This document shows positions 48,215 to 54,965 of a DNA stretch of 54,965 bases, piece after piece. The DNA comes from Acinetobacter haemolyticus CIP 64.3 = MTCC 9819 (GTDB lineage: Bacteria > Pseudomonadota > Gammaproteobacteria > Pseudomonadales > Moraxellaceae): NCBI RefSeq assembly GCF_000369065.1, contig NZ_KB849808.1, forward strand, positions 1 to 54,965, written 5' to 3'. A program made the translations under genes and the position numbers. How positions within the stretch are numbered: position 1 is the first letter of the stretch; each line of letters opens with the position of its first letter. Below the pieces are notes generated by a model that was given only the letters and a program-made list of their open reading frames with translations, had not been told where the DNA came from and did not search any database.

Positions 48215-49108
48215 TTAATTTTGCTGATTTAAGTAAAAATTTAAGTTTTCGATCACAAATGCAATAAATTCTTGGGTGATTTTGGGCAAATGTTGTCTTG
48301 ATGCATAGACTAACGACAAGGTGAGATCGGGTGCAGAAAAATCTGTAAATACCTGTTGCAAGCGTTGTTGAGCAATATCTTGGCGTACAAGCAAGGTCGG
48401 AAGCATGGCAATTCCTTCTGCTTTGAGACACATTTGATAGAGTGCAATCACATCATTGCTTTTAAACGTAACATTTAAAGGATAGTTCTGCGGTTGCTGA
48501 TCTGTATCAAACAGAGTCCAGTATTGATTATGAGTATGATGAGCAATACAGTCATGTTGAATCAATTGGCTTGGGTGTGACAGGGGAGTGTGATCTTGTA
48601 AATAATGCGGGTGCGCACAAAAGATAGACTCAATTTGACAGACGGGACGAGCAATTAAACCCTCTGCCACTTTTTGGGTAATTCGCAAAGCAAGGTCAAC
48701 TTGAGCATCCATCAGATCAATTGTATTTTCAGTAAGATATACATCAAAATGAATATGGGGGTAGCGTTTTTTAAACTGTTTAATGCATTCATTCACACCG
48801 AGCTGAAATAGAAATAGACCACAAGTAAAACGAATCGTGCCACTATGCTGTTCGGGTGCAGCCAAACCTTCAAGTAACTGTTGTTGCTGTAGGATATTTT
48901 CACAATAAAGCAGCGCTTTTTCGCCCGCAGGGGTCAGTGAAACTTTACGCGTATTGCGTTGAAATAGTCGCGTTGAAAATGTGGCTTCAAGATGCTCTAA
49001 ATAGCGAGACACCATGGCTTTAGAATAATTTAAATGTTGCGCCGCTTTGCTGAGATTACCTTGATGAGCAATACAGACAAACACTTGGATGGCTTTTAAT
49101 GTATCCAT
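48215..49108 (-). CDS. LysR-type transcriptional regulator
   Basis: 297 residues with an N-terminal helix-turn-helix (IQVFVCIAHQGNLSKAAQHLNYSKAMVSRYLEHLEATF) and the type-II periplasmic-binding-like effector domain. Start taken at 49108 (MDTLKAIQVF). It diverges from a secreted MBL-like protein gene. A palindrome GTTGCA-N5-TGCAAC at 49123-49139 in the shared spacer fits the LysR T-N11-A box, so it probably controls itself and the MBL-like gene. The effector is unknown. Confidence 0.9.
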   Translation of the reverse strand: MDTLKAIQVFVCIAHQGNLSKAAQHLNYSKAMVSRYLEHLEATFSTRLFQRNTRKVSLTPAGEKALLYCENILQQQQLLEGLAAPEQHSGTIRFTCGLFLFQLGVNECIKQFKKRYPHIHFDVYLTENTIDLMDAQVDLALRITQKVAEGLIARPVCQIESIFCAHPHYLQDHTPLSHPSQLIQHDCIAHHTHNQYWTLFDTDQQPQNYPLNVTFKSNDVIALYQMCLKAEGIAMLPTLLVRQDIAQQRLQQVFTDFSAPDLTLSLVYASRQHLPKITQEFIAFVIENLNFYLNQQN

Positions 49109-49122
49109 ATTAATGATCATTG

Positions 49123-49139
49123 TTGCAAGATATGCAACA
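49123..49139. promoter_or_regulatory. LysR-box palindrome
   Basis: GTTGCA-AGATA-TGCAAC, a perfect 6-bp inverted repeat with a T-N11-A core, in the divergent spacer. A second element GCAATAATTGC is at 49168-49178. Confidence 0.7.
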
Positions 49140-49215
49140 TTTTATCTTAATTTAGGGTGTTTATTTGGCAATAATTGCAACGTAAAGTGTGTCTTATCAG
49201 ATAGGAGACATATAA

Positions 49216-50070
49216 ATGAACCTTAAACCTTATGCATTGGCATTGACAGCATTTGCTGTAACTTCAACAAGCTTTGCGCAAGACTTAAAAATCCAAAATT
49301 TCTTAGCAAAACCTGAACACTTTGGCGTGACTTCAACCTTGATCGAAGGTGATAAAGAAGTGTTATTGGTCAATGCGCAATTTTCTAAATCAGAAGCTTT
49401 ACGAATTGCTGCAGACATTCTGGATAGCGGTAAAACCTTAAAAACGATTTTCGTGAGTTATGGTGATCCAGATTTTTACTTTGGTTTAGATGTCTTTAAG
49501 CAATATTTTCCAAATGTTCAGATTGTTGCGACACCAGAAACGGTAAAGCATATTCAAGATACACAAGCACTAAAAGTAGCGTATTGGGGACCAAAGATGG
49601 GAGCCAATGCGCCGAGCAAAATTATTGTTCCGCAGCCTTATACGGCTAAAACTTTAAAATTCGAAAATGAAAATATCGAAATTAAGGGTAAAAAAGAACT
49701 GACTTATTTGTGGATTCCAAGTGCTAAAGCTGTTGTTGGTGGGATTCCTGTCTCGTCAGGTATTCATTTATGGATGGCGGATACACCCAATACGAAAGAT
49801 CGTAATGAAGTCGTACAAACTTTAGAAAATATTAAGGCATTAAATCCTCAAGTGGTTGTGCCTGCACATATGAAAGCGGGTGCTGCTGAAGGTTTAGACG
49901 CAGTTAATTTTTCAATCGATTATCTAAAGCAATATGAAAAAGCAGTGAAAGCCAGCAAAAATTCGGCTGAGTTAATTCAAATGATGCAAAAACAATATCC
50001 AGCTTTAGGTGAGTCAAGTAGCCTTGAGTTAGGAGCTAAAGTAGTTAAAGGTGAAATGCAGTGGCCTTAA
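49216..50070 (+). CDS. Secreted MBL-fold-like protein with degenerate metal site
   Basis: 284 residues with a signal peptide (MNLKPYALALTAFAVTSTSFA). The body follows the metallo-beta-lactamase fold (FGVTSTLIEGDKEVLLVNAQ; LKTIFVSYGDPDFYFGLDVF; IEIKGKKELTYLWIPSAKAVVGG). The central HxHxDH motif is replaced by SYGDPDFYFG, keeping only the aspartate. One histidine remains in VVPAHM. So the zinc site is probably incomplete. Start at 49216, after AGGAGA. Control by the divergent LysR gene is likely. Confidence 0.82.
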   Translation: MNLKPYALALTAFAVTSTSFAQDLKIQNFLAKPEHFGVTSTLIEGDKEVLLVNAQFSKSEALRIAADILDSGKTLKTIFVSYGDPDFYFGLDVFKQYFPNVQIVATPETVKHIQDTQALKVAYWGPKMGANAPSKIIVPQPYTAKTLKFENENIEIKGKKELTYLWIPSAKAVVGGIPVSSGIHLWMADTPNTKDRNEVVQTLENIKALNPQVVVPAHMKAGAAEGLDAVNFSIDYLKQYEKAVKASKNSAELIQMMQKQYPALGESSSLELGAKVVKGEMQWP

Positions 50071-50086
50071 TCTAGTGCTCAAGATC

Positions 50087-50117
50087 AAAAAAGTCGTGGT
50101 TTTCCACGGCTTTTTTT
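50087..50117 (+). terminator. Terminator after the MBL-like gene
   Basis: Stem AAAAAAGTCGTGG / CCACGGCTTTTTT with a 4-base loop, containing one G-T pair, followed by T residues. Confidence 0.88.
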
Positions 50118-50232
50118 ATTTGCGCTACATTTATTTTTAATCAGAATTACGCAATTGTAAGCTTATGAGAGGATTGTGCGGTGTTTCTATGAATTATAAA
50201 AACATAAGCTGATCCTCTGTACACGACAAATT

Positions 50233-50769
50233 TCATAGGATCCTTGTCCTATCAGGCTTTTTCTTTCTTAAAATTGCTAGCACTTTCTTAAATTCTTCTT
50301 TTTTTCCAAAACCAATCAAACGTAGAATAGCCATTTGAACATAGTCCAAACCGTAGCGAAATAAACTTACTGAAAGTCGTCCATGCTTCTTTATTTTTAT
50401 CGCTTTTTTCCGATCATGTTGCCATTCACCTGTTAAATAGCACCAACAGAAACCGATAGCTAGCACTGCTATCAATTTCTTGACTCGTCTAGGGTCTGTT
50501 AAACGAGTATTTTCAAGATTGAATCCACGTCCTTTGAGACAACTAAATAACGTTTCGATTTCCCAGCGTAATGCATAATCACGAATAGCAGAAGCATTAA
50601 ACATAGGAGAAACAACAAGTAAAAGCTCTCCATCTTCTAATCGTAGCGCACTAATATACAGTTTCACTCGACCAACCCAAATACGTCGTTTACGACATTC
50701 AGTTTGACCAACTTGAAGATGACGAAATAAATCACTAATTTTATGATTCTTGGCTAAGTGATTGGTCAC
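50233..50769 (-). CDS. ISAba1-like transposase, second reading frame
   Basis: 178 codons forming the C-terminal half of the IS4-family DDE transposase. It has YALRWEIETLFSCLKGRGFNLENTRL (the YREK-like region with the catalytic Glu), then FCWCYLTGEW and a basic tail. It is read by a -1 shift from the first frame at the seven-A run near 50777-50783, which would give a continuous VKKNFIVTNHLAKN junction. On its own it probably has no activity. Confidence 0.9.
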   Translation of the reverse strand: MTNHLAKNHKISDLFRHLQVGQTECRKRRIWVGRVKLYISALRLEDGELLLVVSPMFNASAIRDYALRWEIETLFSCLKGRGFNLENTRLTDPRRVKKLIAVLAIGFCWCYLTGEWQHDRKKAIKIKKHGRLSVSLFRYGLDYVQMAILRLIGFGKKEEFKKVLAILRKKKPDRTRIL

Positions 50770-51326
50770 AATAAAGTTTTTTTAACACGTATACAGAAGT
50801 TAATGTCATTTTCAATTAACCATGTAAACCATTTCTCACCGATAAATTCTCTGTCTGCAAACACATTCACAATACGATCTTTACCAAAAATGGAGATAAA
50901 GCGTTGAATCAAAGCAATACGCTCTTTTGTATCTGAATTTCCACGTTTATTGAGCAATGTCCAAACAATAGGTATCGCTATTCCACGATAGACGATGGCT
51001 AACATCAAGATATTAATATCTCGTTTTCCCCATTTCCAATTAGTTCTATCCAAAGTTAATTGGACTTTATCGAATGAAAATATATTGAAAATTAACTGAG
51101 AAATTTGACGATAATCGAAATACTGATCTGCAAAGAAGCGTTGTATACGTCGATAAAATGATTGTGGTAAGCACTTGATGGGTAAGGCTTTAGATGCAGA
51201 AGAAAGATTACATGTCTGTTTTACAATTAATGCAAGCATAATCAGTGTAAAACATTTTGCATGTGACTTGTTCCACTTTAGATATTTGTTTAAGATGAGA
51301 TGTAACTCATTGAAATGTGTCATCAT
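50766..51326 (-). CDS. ISAba1-like transposase, first reading frame
   Basis: 186 codons: the N-terminal half of the transposase, including LTLDRTNWKWGKRDINILMLA (first catalytic Asp) and VNVFADREFIGEKW (second). The frame ends TGA shortly after the run AAAAAAA at 50777-50783, where a programmed -1 shift joins it to the next frame. A TTAA-rich start at 51326 (or the next ATG) follows. Confidence 0.9.
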   Translation of the reverse strand: MMTHFNELHLILNKYLKWNKSHAKCFTLIMLALIVKQTCNLSSASKALPIKCLPQSFYRRIQRFFADQYFDYRQISQLIFNIFSFDKVQLTLDRTNWKWGKRDINILMLAIVYRGIAIPIVWTLLNKRGNSDTKERIALIQRFISIFGKDRIVNVFADREFIGEKWFTWLIENDINFCIRVKKTLL

Positions 51327-51648
51327 ATTCGTCGTCAGAAAACAAGTATTATGCCATTATTTCAATGAGTTATCTTTTTTTGTCGTGTACAAAGAAGCTG
51401 ATCATATTATTGGGTTATTCAAAATGCACCCAAATTGATTAAGTAATTAAATTATTGGTGATTTGTGGTGAACATTTAAAAGTATTAGAGCGTGAATAAT
51501 AAAGTGAACTGATTTAATAAAAATTGCAAAAACATCCTGCATAAATAACAAACTGCAACTAATCCTCATCACGTTCGAGAAAAAAATTGTGAATCATAGG
51601 CAACGCAAAGACAACTTTGCTTTTTGTCATAATGAAAGGAAATACGTA

Positions 51649-51879
51649 ATGAAAAAGTTAGCATTGATTTCTATGGTGGTATCTGGTGTTGCATTAACGG
51701 CAGTAGGTTGCTCAACTCAAGGTGGTCTAGAAGCATCAGGTTCAGCGCAAACAAGTGCAAGTCCAACGGGTGTTCAAGGTGGCGTTGGTATTCAAGCGGA
51801 TACATCTATGGGCGTTGATCATAGCGGTGCATCGGCGGATGTATCTGGTGCAGTAGATGCTGAGGCTTCAGCGCAGTAA
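51649..51879 (+). CDS. Small lipoprotein, Gly/Ser/Ala-rich, copy 1
   Basis: 76 residues. The signal peptide MKKLALISMVVSGVALTAVG ends in a lipobox-like AVGC, so the cysteine at residue 21 is probably lipidated. The mature 56 residues are low-complexity (Gly, Ser, Ala, Gln) with a VQGGVGIQADTSMGV segment. No known family. The start at 51649 follows AAGGAAA; an upstream in-frame ATG lies before it. It lies 246 bases downstream of the insertion sequence, so its promoter may be altered. Confidence 0.8.
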   Translation: MKKLALISMVVSGVALTAVGCSTQGGLEASGSAQTSASPTGVQGGVGIQADTSMGVDHSGASADVSGAVDAEASAQ

Positions 51880-51982
51880 TTTATCATGACCTTTAAACAC
51901 AATAGATCATCACATTGATGCCAATAGATCGATCGAATCATATACTGCTATATATGCTGTGTTAGAGGTGCTGAGTAAATTG

Positions 51983-52018
51983 AAAAAACTAGAATCATTG
52001 GCTTGATTCTAGTTTTTT
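51983..52018 (+). terminator. Terminator after the first small lipoprotein
   Basis: Perfect 15-bp stem AAAAAACTAGAATCA / TGATTCTAGTTTTTT with a 6-base loop. Confidence 0.9.
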
Positions 52019-52165
52019 GTTGTGGTGATTTAGCGTTTTATCAAACTGCGAAATTTGCCAAACTGACAATAAATAAATCCAATCCGGTCTATACACTCAT
52101 ACTTAAAATCGTAATGATGAGGATGTGCAACAAAAGTGCACATAGAAAATAGTAAAGGAAAAAAT

Positions 52166-52366
52166 ATGAAGCAATTTGCTCTAGTCTCTGTGTTAAGTCT
52201 AATGGTCATCAGCATGATTGGCTGTGTTTCTGTTGAAGCAACAGGTTCAACCAATGTTGGAGTTGGTTCTCATGGTGTTCAAACAGGAGGGGGCGTCAAA
52301 GCGCAGGTTCAACCTGGACAAGTTGGTGTTAATATTTCAGGTTCAGCTGCAGCAGGTCGAAAATAA
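52166..52366 (+). CDS. Small lipoprotein, Gly/Ser-rich, copy 2
   Basis: 66 residues. The signal MKQFALVSVLSLMVISMIG ends in a lipobox-like MIGC (Cys 20). The mature part has VEATGSTNVGVGSHGVQTGGGVKAQ and a C-terminal SGSAAAGRK. It shares composition and the G-V-Q-x-G-G-G-V pattern with copy 1, so the two are probably paralogues. The start at 52166 follows AAAGGAAA. Outer-membrane anchoring is inferred from the lipobox only. Confidence 0.8.
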   Translation: MKQFALVSVLSLMVISMIGCVSVEATGSTNVGVGSHGVQTGGGVKAQVQPGQVGVNISGSAAAGRK

Positions 52367-52379
52367 AATTGTGTTTATA

Positions 52380-52416
52380 AAAACTCAAAAGTATTGAATA
52401 TTCACTTTTGAGTTTT
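52380..52416 (+). terminator. Terminator after the second small lipoprotein
   Basis: Stem AAAACTCAAAAGT / ACTTTTGAGTTTT with an 11-base loop and a short T run. Confidence 0.85.
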
Positions 52417-52575
52417 GTTTCAAATATGTCATAGATTAATCAATTGGCCTAAATAATGATCATGGATAAGCATAATGGTTAATGACTTTTGAAAACCAAC
52501 AATATAGCGTACAAAATATTTTTAAATTCTTGATCTATCGCTTTGGATAAGCATATAGTCGAGAGGAAAAGAACG

Positions 52576-53673
52576 ATGGATAGCGTAAGAAGGGGACAAA
52601 AAGTGACGGCATTACCTCAAAAAATACAAACCATTTTAGATCATGGACAAGGTCCTGCTGCACGAGCACTCGATAAGTTACCTACATTTGTACAAGAGTC
52701 TTTAGCTAAAATTTTAGGTTACCCACACCAATATCCTGATTTGGATGCATTTACCAAATGTTTGATGGCTGTTCAAATTAAACAAGGGCGCATTGGTTTT
52801 ATTGGTGATGATCCGATTGAATCTCGACGCCAATTTGATGCGCAGATGCTCGCGATACTTAATAAATCGACATTTATTGAATCTGTTGAAGATATTCGTT
52901 TACCTTTACAAAGCGGTACAGTTTTCGCAAGACATTATCATCCAGCACCCAATAAGAAACTACCGATGATCGTGTTCTATCATGGTGGTGGTTTTGTTGT
53001 CGGTGGTTTGGATACGCATGATGAAGCATGTCGCCTCATTGCCAAATATGCGAAAGTTCAGGTCATGAGTATTGATTATCCGCTTGCTCCAGAAGTTTCA
53101 CCTAAACTGCTTATTCAATCATGTGAAGATGCTTTAGCATGGGTATATCAAAATCGCCGTCAGTTAAAGATCTATAAAAATCGTATTGCGGTCGCGGGGG
53201 ATAGTGCTGGCGGAAATATTAGTACAGTTGTTGCACAGCATTCAGTGGGTAAGGCCTATGCGCCTCAAGCACAGTTACTAATCTATCCTGTGGTTGATTT
53301 TAAAAGTAGACACCCATCATTTTATGCTTATGGTGAAGGTTTAGTCTTGACCAGTAAAGATGTGGATTATGTGACAGCGTATTATGCCACCCAACATAAT
53401 GTTGCTTTGGATAACCCATTAATTTCTCCAACCTATGGTGGTTTAAGAAAACTTGCACCTGCTTATGTGATCACAGCAGGGCATGATTTACTTCATGATG
53501 AAGGTGAAATTTATAGTCATAAACTTAGACAAAATGGCGTTAAAGTGAAATATATTGATTATCCAGACCAAACACATGGCTTTATCAACTTAACGCCTAT
53601 TTCAACCAAAGCAAGACGCAATACCGTCGAAATTGCACGGAACTTTAGAAAGTTCTGGGACAAACACAGTTAA
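52576..53673 (+). CDS. Alpha/beta hydrolase, HSL (hormone-sensitive lipase) family
   Basis: 365-residue esterase/lipase. It has the oxyanion-hole motif HGGGF (residues 136-140), then DYPLAPE (about 168-174). The nucleophile elbow is GDSAGGN (Ser 210), followed by an aspartate in VITAGHDLLHDEG and the histidine in DQTHGF. That is the full catalytic triad of bacterial HSL-type carboxylesterases. The N-terminal 100 residues form the cap region. Start at 52576 after GAGAGG; an upstream TTG frame is unlikely. No signal peptide, so probably cytoplasmic. Substrate unknown. Confidence 0.9.
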   Translation: MDSVRRGQKVTALPQKIQTILDHGQGPAARALDKLPTFVQESLAKILGYPHQYPDLDAFTKCLMAVQIKQGRIGFIGDDPIESRRQFDAQMLAILNKSTFIESVEDIRLPLQSGTVFARHYHPAPNKKLPMIVFYHGGGFVVGGLDTHDEACRLIAKYAKVQVMSIDYPLAPEVSPKLLIQSCEDALAWVYQNRRQLKIYKNRIAVAGDSAGGNISTVVAQHSVGKAYAPQAQLLIYPVVDFKSRHPSFYAYGEGLVLTSKDVDYVTAYYATQHNVALDNPLISPTYGGLRKLAPAYVITAGHDLLHDEGEIYSHKLRQNGVKVKYIDYPDQTHGFINLTPISTKARRNTVEIARNFRKFWDKHS

Positions 53674-53695
53674 GCCGCCACGTACTGTAGTGCTA

Positions 53696-53711
53696 TGTTT
53701 CACGTGGAACA
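53696..53711. other. parS centromere site 4
   Basis: TGTTTCACGTGGAACA matches the parS consensus at all positions (Y and R variants). It lies between the hydrolase and the cyclophilin gene, about 37 kb from oriC. Confidence 0.88.
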
Positions 53712-53803
53712 TGGCACTTAACAAATAAAAATAGTAAAGACCGATATGTAAAACTAAAATTAGGCTTCACGGTTAATTCTATTCTTAGACTGAGAATATA
53801 AAG

Positions 53804-54358
53804 ATGAAAAAGTTATTTATTACGGCTAGTTTATTACTCGCAAGCAGCCATTTATTTGCAAATACCATGGTTGAAATGAAAACGAGTATGGGGAATATCG
53901 AAATTGAGCTTTTTGATGATAAAGCACCAGTTTCGGCAAAAAACTTTGAAAGTTATGTAAAAAGCAATTTTTACGCAGGGACGATTTTCCATCGTGTGAT
54001 TCCTGGTTTTATGGTTCAGGGCGGTGGCTTAGATGCCAATATGGTAGAAAAGACAACCAAAGCACCAATCGTAAACGAAGCAAGCAATGGTTTGAAAAAT
54101 ACACGTGGTACTTTAGCAATGGCGCGTACGCGAGATCCAAACTCTGCTACAAGCCAATTTTTCATTAATGTTGTAGATAATAGTTTTCTAAACCGATCTG
54201 CAATGGATGCAGGTTATGCTGTTTTCGGTAAAGTGACCAAAGGTATGGAGGTCGTTGATAAAATCGTGAGTGTGCCTACGGGTAATCAGGGATTGCATCA
54301 AAATGTACCTAAACAACCTGTTAAAATCATTAGCGTTCAAATAAAGAGCAAAAAATAG
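53804..54358 (+). CDS. Peptidyl-prolyl cis-trans isomerase, cyclophilin type, periplasmic
   Basis: 184 residues with a signal peptide ([19 protein letters not shown]), so probably periplasmic (PpiA-like). The cyclophilin domain shows [26 protein letters not shown], the active-site arginine in [25 protein letters not shown] and [13 protein letters not shown]. Single gene with its own terminator. It catalyses proline isomerisation in folding of exported proteins. Confidence 0.93.
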   Translation: MKKLFITASLLLASSHLFANTMVEMKTSMGNIEIELFDDKAPVSAKNFESYVKSNFYAGTIFHRVIPGFMVQGGGLDANMVEKTTKAPIVNEASNGLKNTRGTLAMARTRDPNSATSQFFINVVDNSFLNRSAMDAGYAVFGKVTKGMEVVDKIVSVPTGNQGLHQNVPKQPVKIISVQIKSKK

Positions 54359-54365
54359 AAAAGTG

Positions 54366-54399
54366 AAGCAGAAATATAAATAAAGTATTTCTGCTTTTA
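54366..54399 (+). terminator. Terminator after the cyclophilin gene
   Basis: Stem AAGCAGAAATA / TATTTCTGCTT with a 9-base loop and TTATTT run. Confidence 0.85.
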
Positions 54400-54488
54400 T
54401 TTCATGTACTTGCTATCGTTTTTAAATAGTTTGAATTGATTTTGTGCACAAAAAAAGAACACTCAATAAAACAAGGGTTTAAAAAAGC

Positions 54489-54516
54489 TTGCATGCCTTT
54501 AAAAAACTCCTATAAT
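54489..54516 (+). promoter_or_regulatory. rrn P1 promoter
   Basis: -35 TTGCAT (54489-54494), 16-bp spacer, -10 TATAAT (54511-54516), then GCACCTCATCCCGACGCG, a G+C-rich discriminator typical of stringently controlled rRNA promoters. The leader of about 250 bases to 54780 holds no gene; I could not identify a clear boxA. Confidence 0.8.
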
Positions 54517-54780
54517 GCACCTCATCCCGACGCGATACACGAAAATATCTTAGCTTACAGGGTTAAGGTGGTAGGTAGTGTTTTGCGTTAATTTCTTGCT
54601 GACGAAGTAAGAAATTAATCATTAAGAGAATAGAAGAACAACTTGTGTGGATTTTTACTGGTTAATCGATCGAAAATATTTCATTGATTGAATGGTAGAA
54701 ATTACTCGAAGTTTATTTGAGAAATTAATGTCAGAAAATTGATGAGCCAAGATTTGTAGCCATAAGCTACTAATGATTTT

Positions 54781-54965
54781 AAACTGAAGAGTTTGATCAT
54801 GGCTCAGATTGAACGCTGGCGGCAGGCTTAACACATGCAAGTCGAGCGGGGAAGGGTAGCTTGCTACCTAACCTAGCGGCGGACGGGTGAGTAATGCTTA
54901 GGAATCTGCCTATTAGTGGGGGACAACATTCCGAAAGGAATGCTAATACCGCATACGTCCTACGG
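54781..54965 (+). rRNA. 16S ribosomal RNA (5' part, cut by window edge)
   Basis: Begins AAACTGAAGAGTTTGATCAT, the universal 16S 5' end, and continues with CTCAGATTGAACGCTGGCGG and GGCGGACGGGTGAGTAATGC, through the variable region with AAGGGTAGCTTGCTACC. The V1-V2 pattern, including CTATTAGTGGGGGACAAC, is Acinetobacter-like. Only about 185 of ~1530 bases are present. Confidence 0.95.

Larger units (their letters stand above)
50215..51394 (-). mobile_element. ISAba1-like insertion sequence (IS4 family)
   Basis: A 1180-bp element with terminal repeats CTCTGTACACGACAAA (left) and CTTTGTACACGACAAA (right, reverse complement). It is flanked by a perfect 9-bp duplication AAGCTGATC (50206-50214 and 51395-51403). 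Length, ends, duplication size and two overlapping transposase frames match ISAba1. The protein differs at a number of positions from the ISAba1 sequence I recall, so it may be a relative. ISAba1 is known to carry outward promoters. Confidence 0.95.

Noticed and set aside
54517..54780. A boxA antitermination site in the rRNA leader
   Set aside because: No convincing match to the boxA consensus; left unassigned.

Overview
This window is chromosomal DNA from an Acinetobacter species (Moraxellaceae, Gammaproteobacteria). The evidence is the order rpmH-oriC-dnaA-dnaN-recF-gyrB, the A+T-rich base composition, insertion sequences of the ISAba1 and IS903/IS17 types, a cluster of AdeT-like solute-binding proteins, and an Acinetobacter-like 16S rRNA start at the right edge. 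The species cannot be fixed from what is visible. The window spans the replication origin. Four parS-like centromere sites lie near the origin, and the window appears to be bracketed by two outward-facing rRNA promoters: one seen only as a promoter at bases 47-74, the other followed by the 16S gene from 54781.

Layout. 1-3020: tyrS, anmK and erpA. 3142-6588: three tandem AdeT1/2-like periplasmic binding proteins. 6818-9637: an ABC-F ATPase and a DedA membrane protein. 9726-16021: gyrB, recF, dnaN and dnaA on the minus strand. 16028-16691: oriC. 16692-20792: rpmH, rnpA, yidD, yidC and mnmE. 20927-26008: a DsbC-like protein, a GlsB-type membrane protein, hpt, guaD, a nucleotidyltransferase-like protein and TerC, the last behind a yybP-ykoY-type manganese riboswitch. 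26303-31158: a LysR regulator diverging from an acyl-CoA dehydrogenase / phosphotransferase / histidine phosphatase / SDR operon. 31404-35701: mpl, a frameshifted small secreted protein gene, a DUF486 protein, purE and purK. 35702-37281: an unusual spacer with DnaA boxes and about eleven copies of a 14-bp palindromic A+T motif, split by an IS5-family element with a perfect 9-bp target duplication. 37282-42530: MltB-type transglycosylase, a hypothetical gene, and three matrixin-like metalloproteases with coiled-coil inserts. 42694-43578: an MBL-fold hydrolase. 43612-45278: an AvcD/DCD-like anti-phage nucleotide deaminase with a 55-codon partner gene, enclosed by two matching terminators. 45378-48055: dnaK and grpE. 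48215-50070: a LysR regulator and a secreted MBL-like protein. 50215-51394: an ISAba1-like element. 51649-54358: two tiny lipoproteins, an HSL-type hydrolase and a cyclophilin. 54489 onward: rrn promoter, leader and 16S start.

How the parts work together. The core is replication start (oriC, dnaA, dnaN, recF, gyrB), segregation (parS) and the rpmH-rnpA-yidD-yidC-mnmE block for ribosome, RNase P, membrane insertion and tRNA modification. Purine salvage and synthesis (hpt, guaD, purE, purK), wall recycling (anmK, mpl, mltB) and proteostasis (dnaK, grpE, PPIase, DsbC-like) add housekeeping.

Accessory interest centres on two places. The first is the deaminase defence cassette with its unexplained small downstream gene. 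The second is the purK-mltB spacer, which shares both DnaA boxes and an A+T palindrome with oriC and may be a DnaA-titrating or origin-related locus. No CRISPR array, tRNA gene or prophage was seen.
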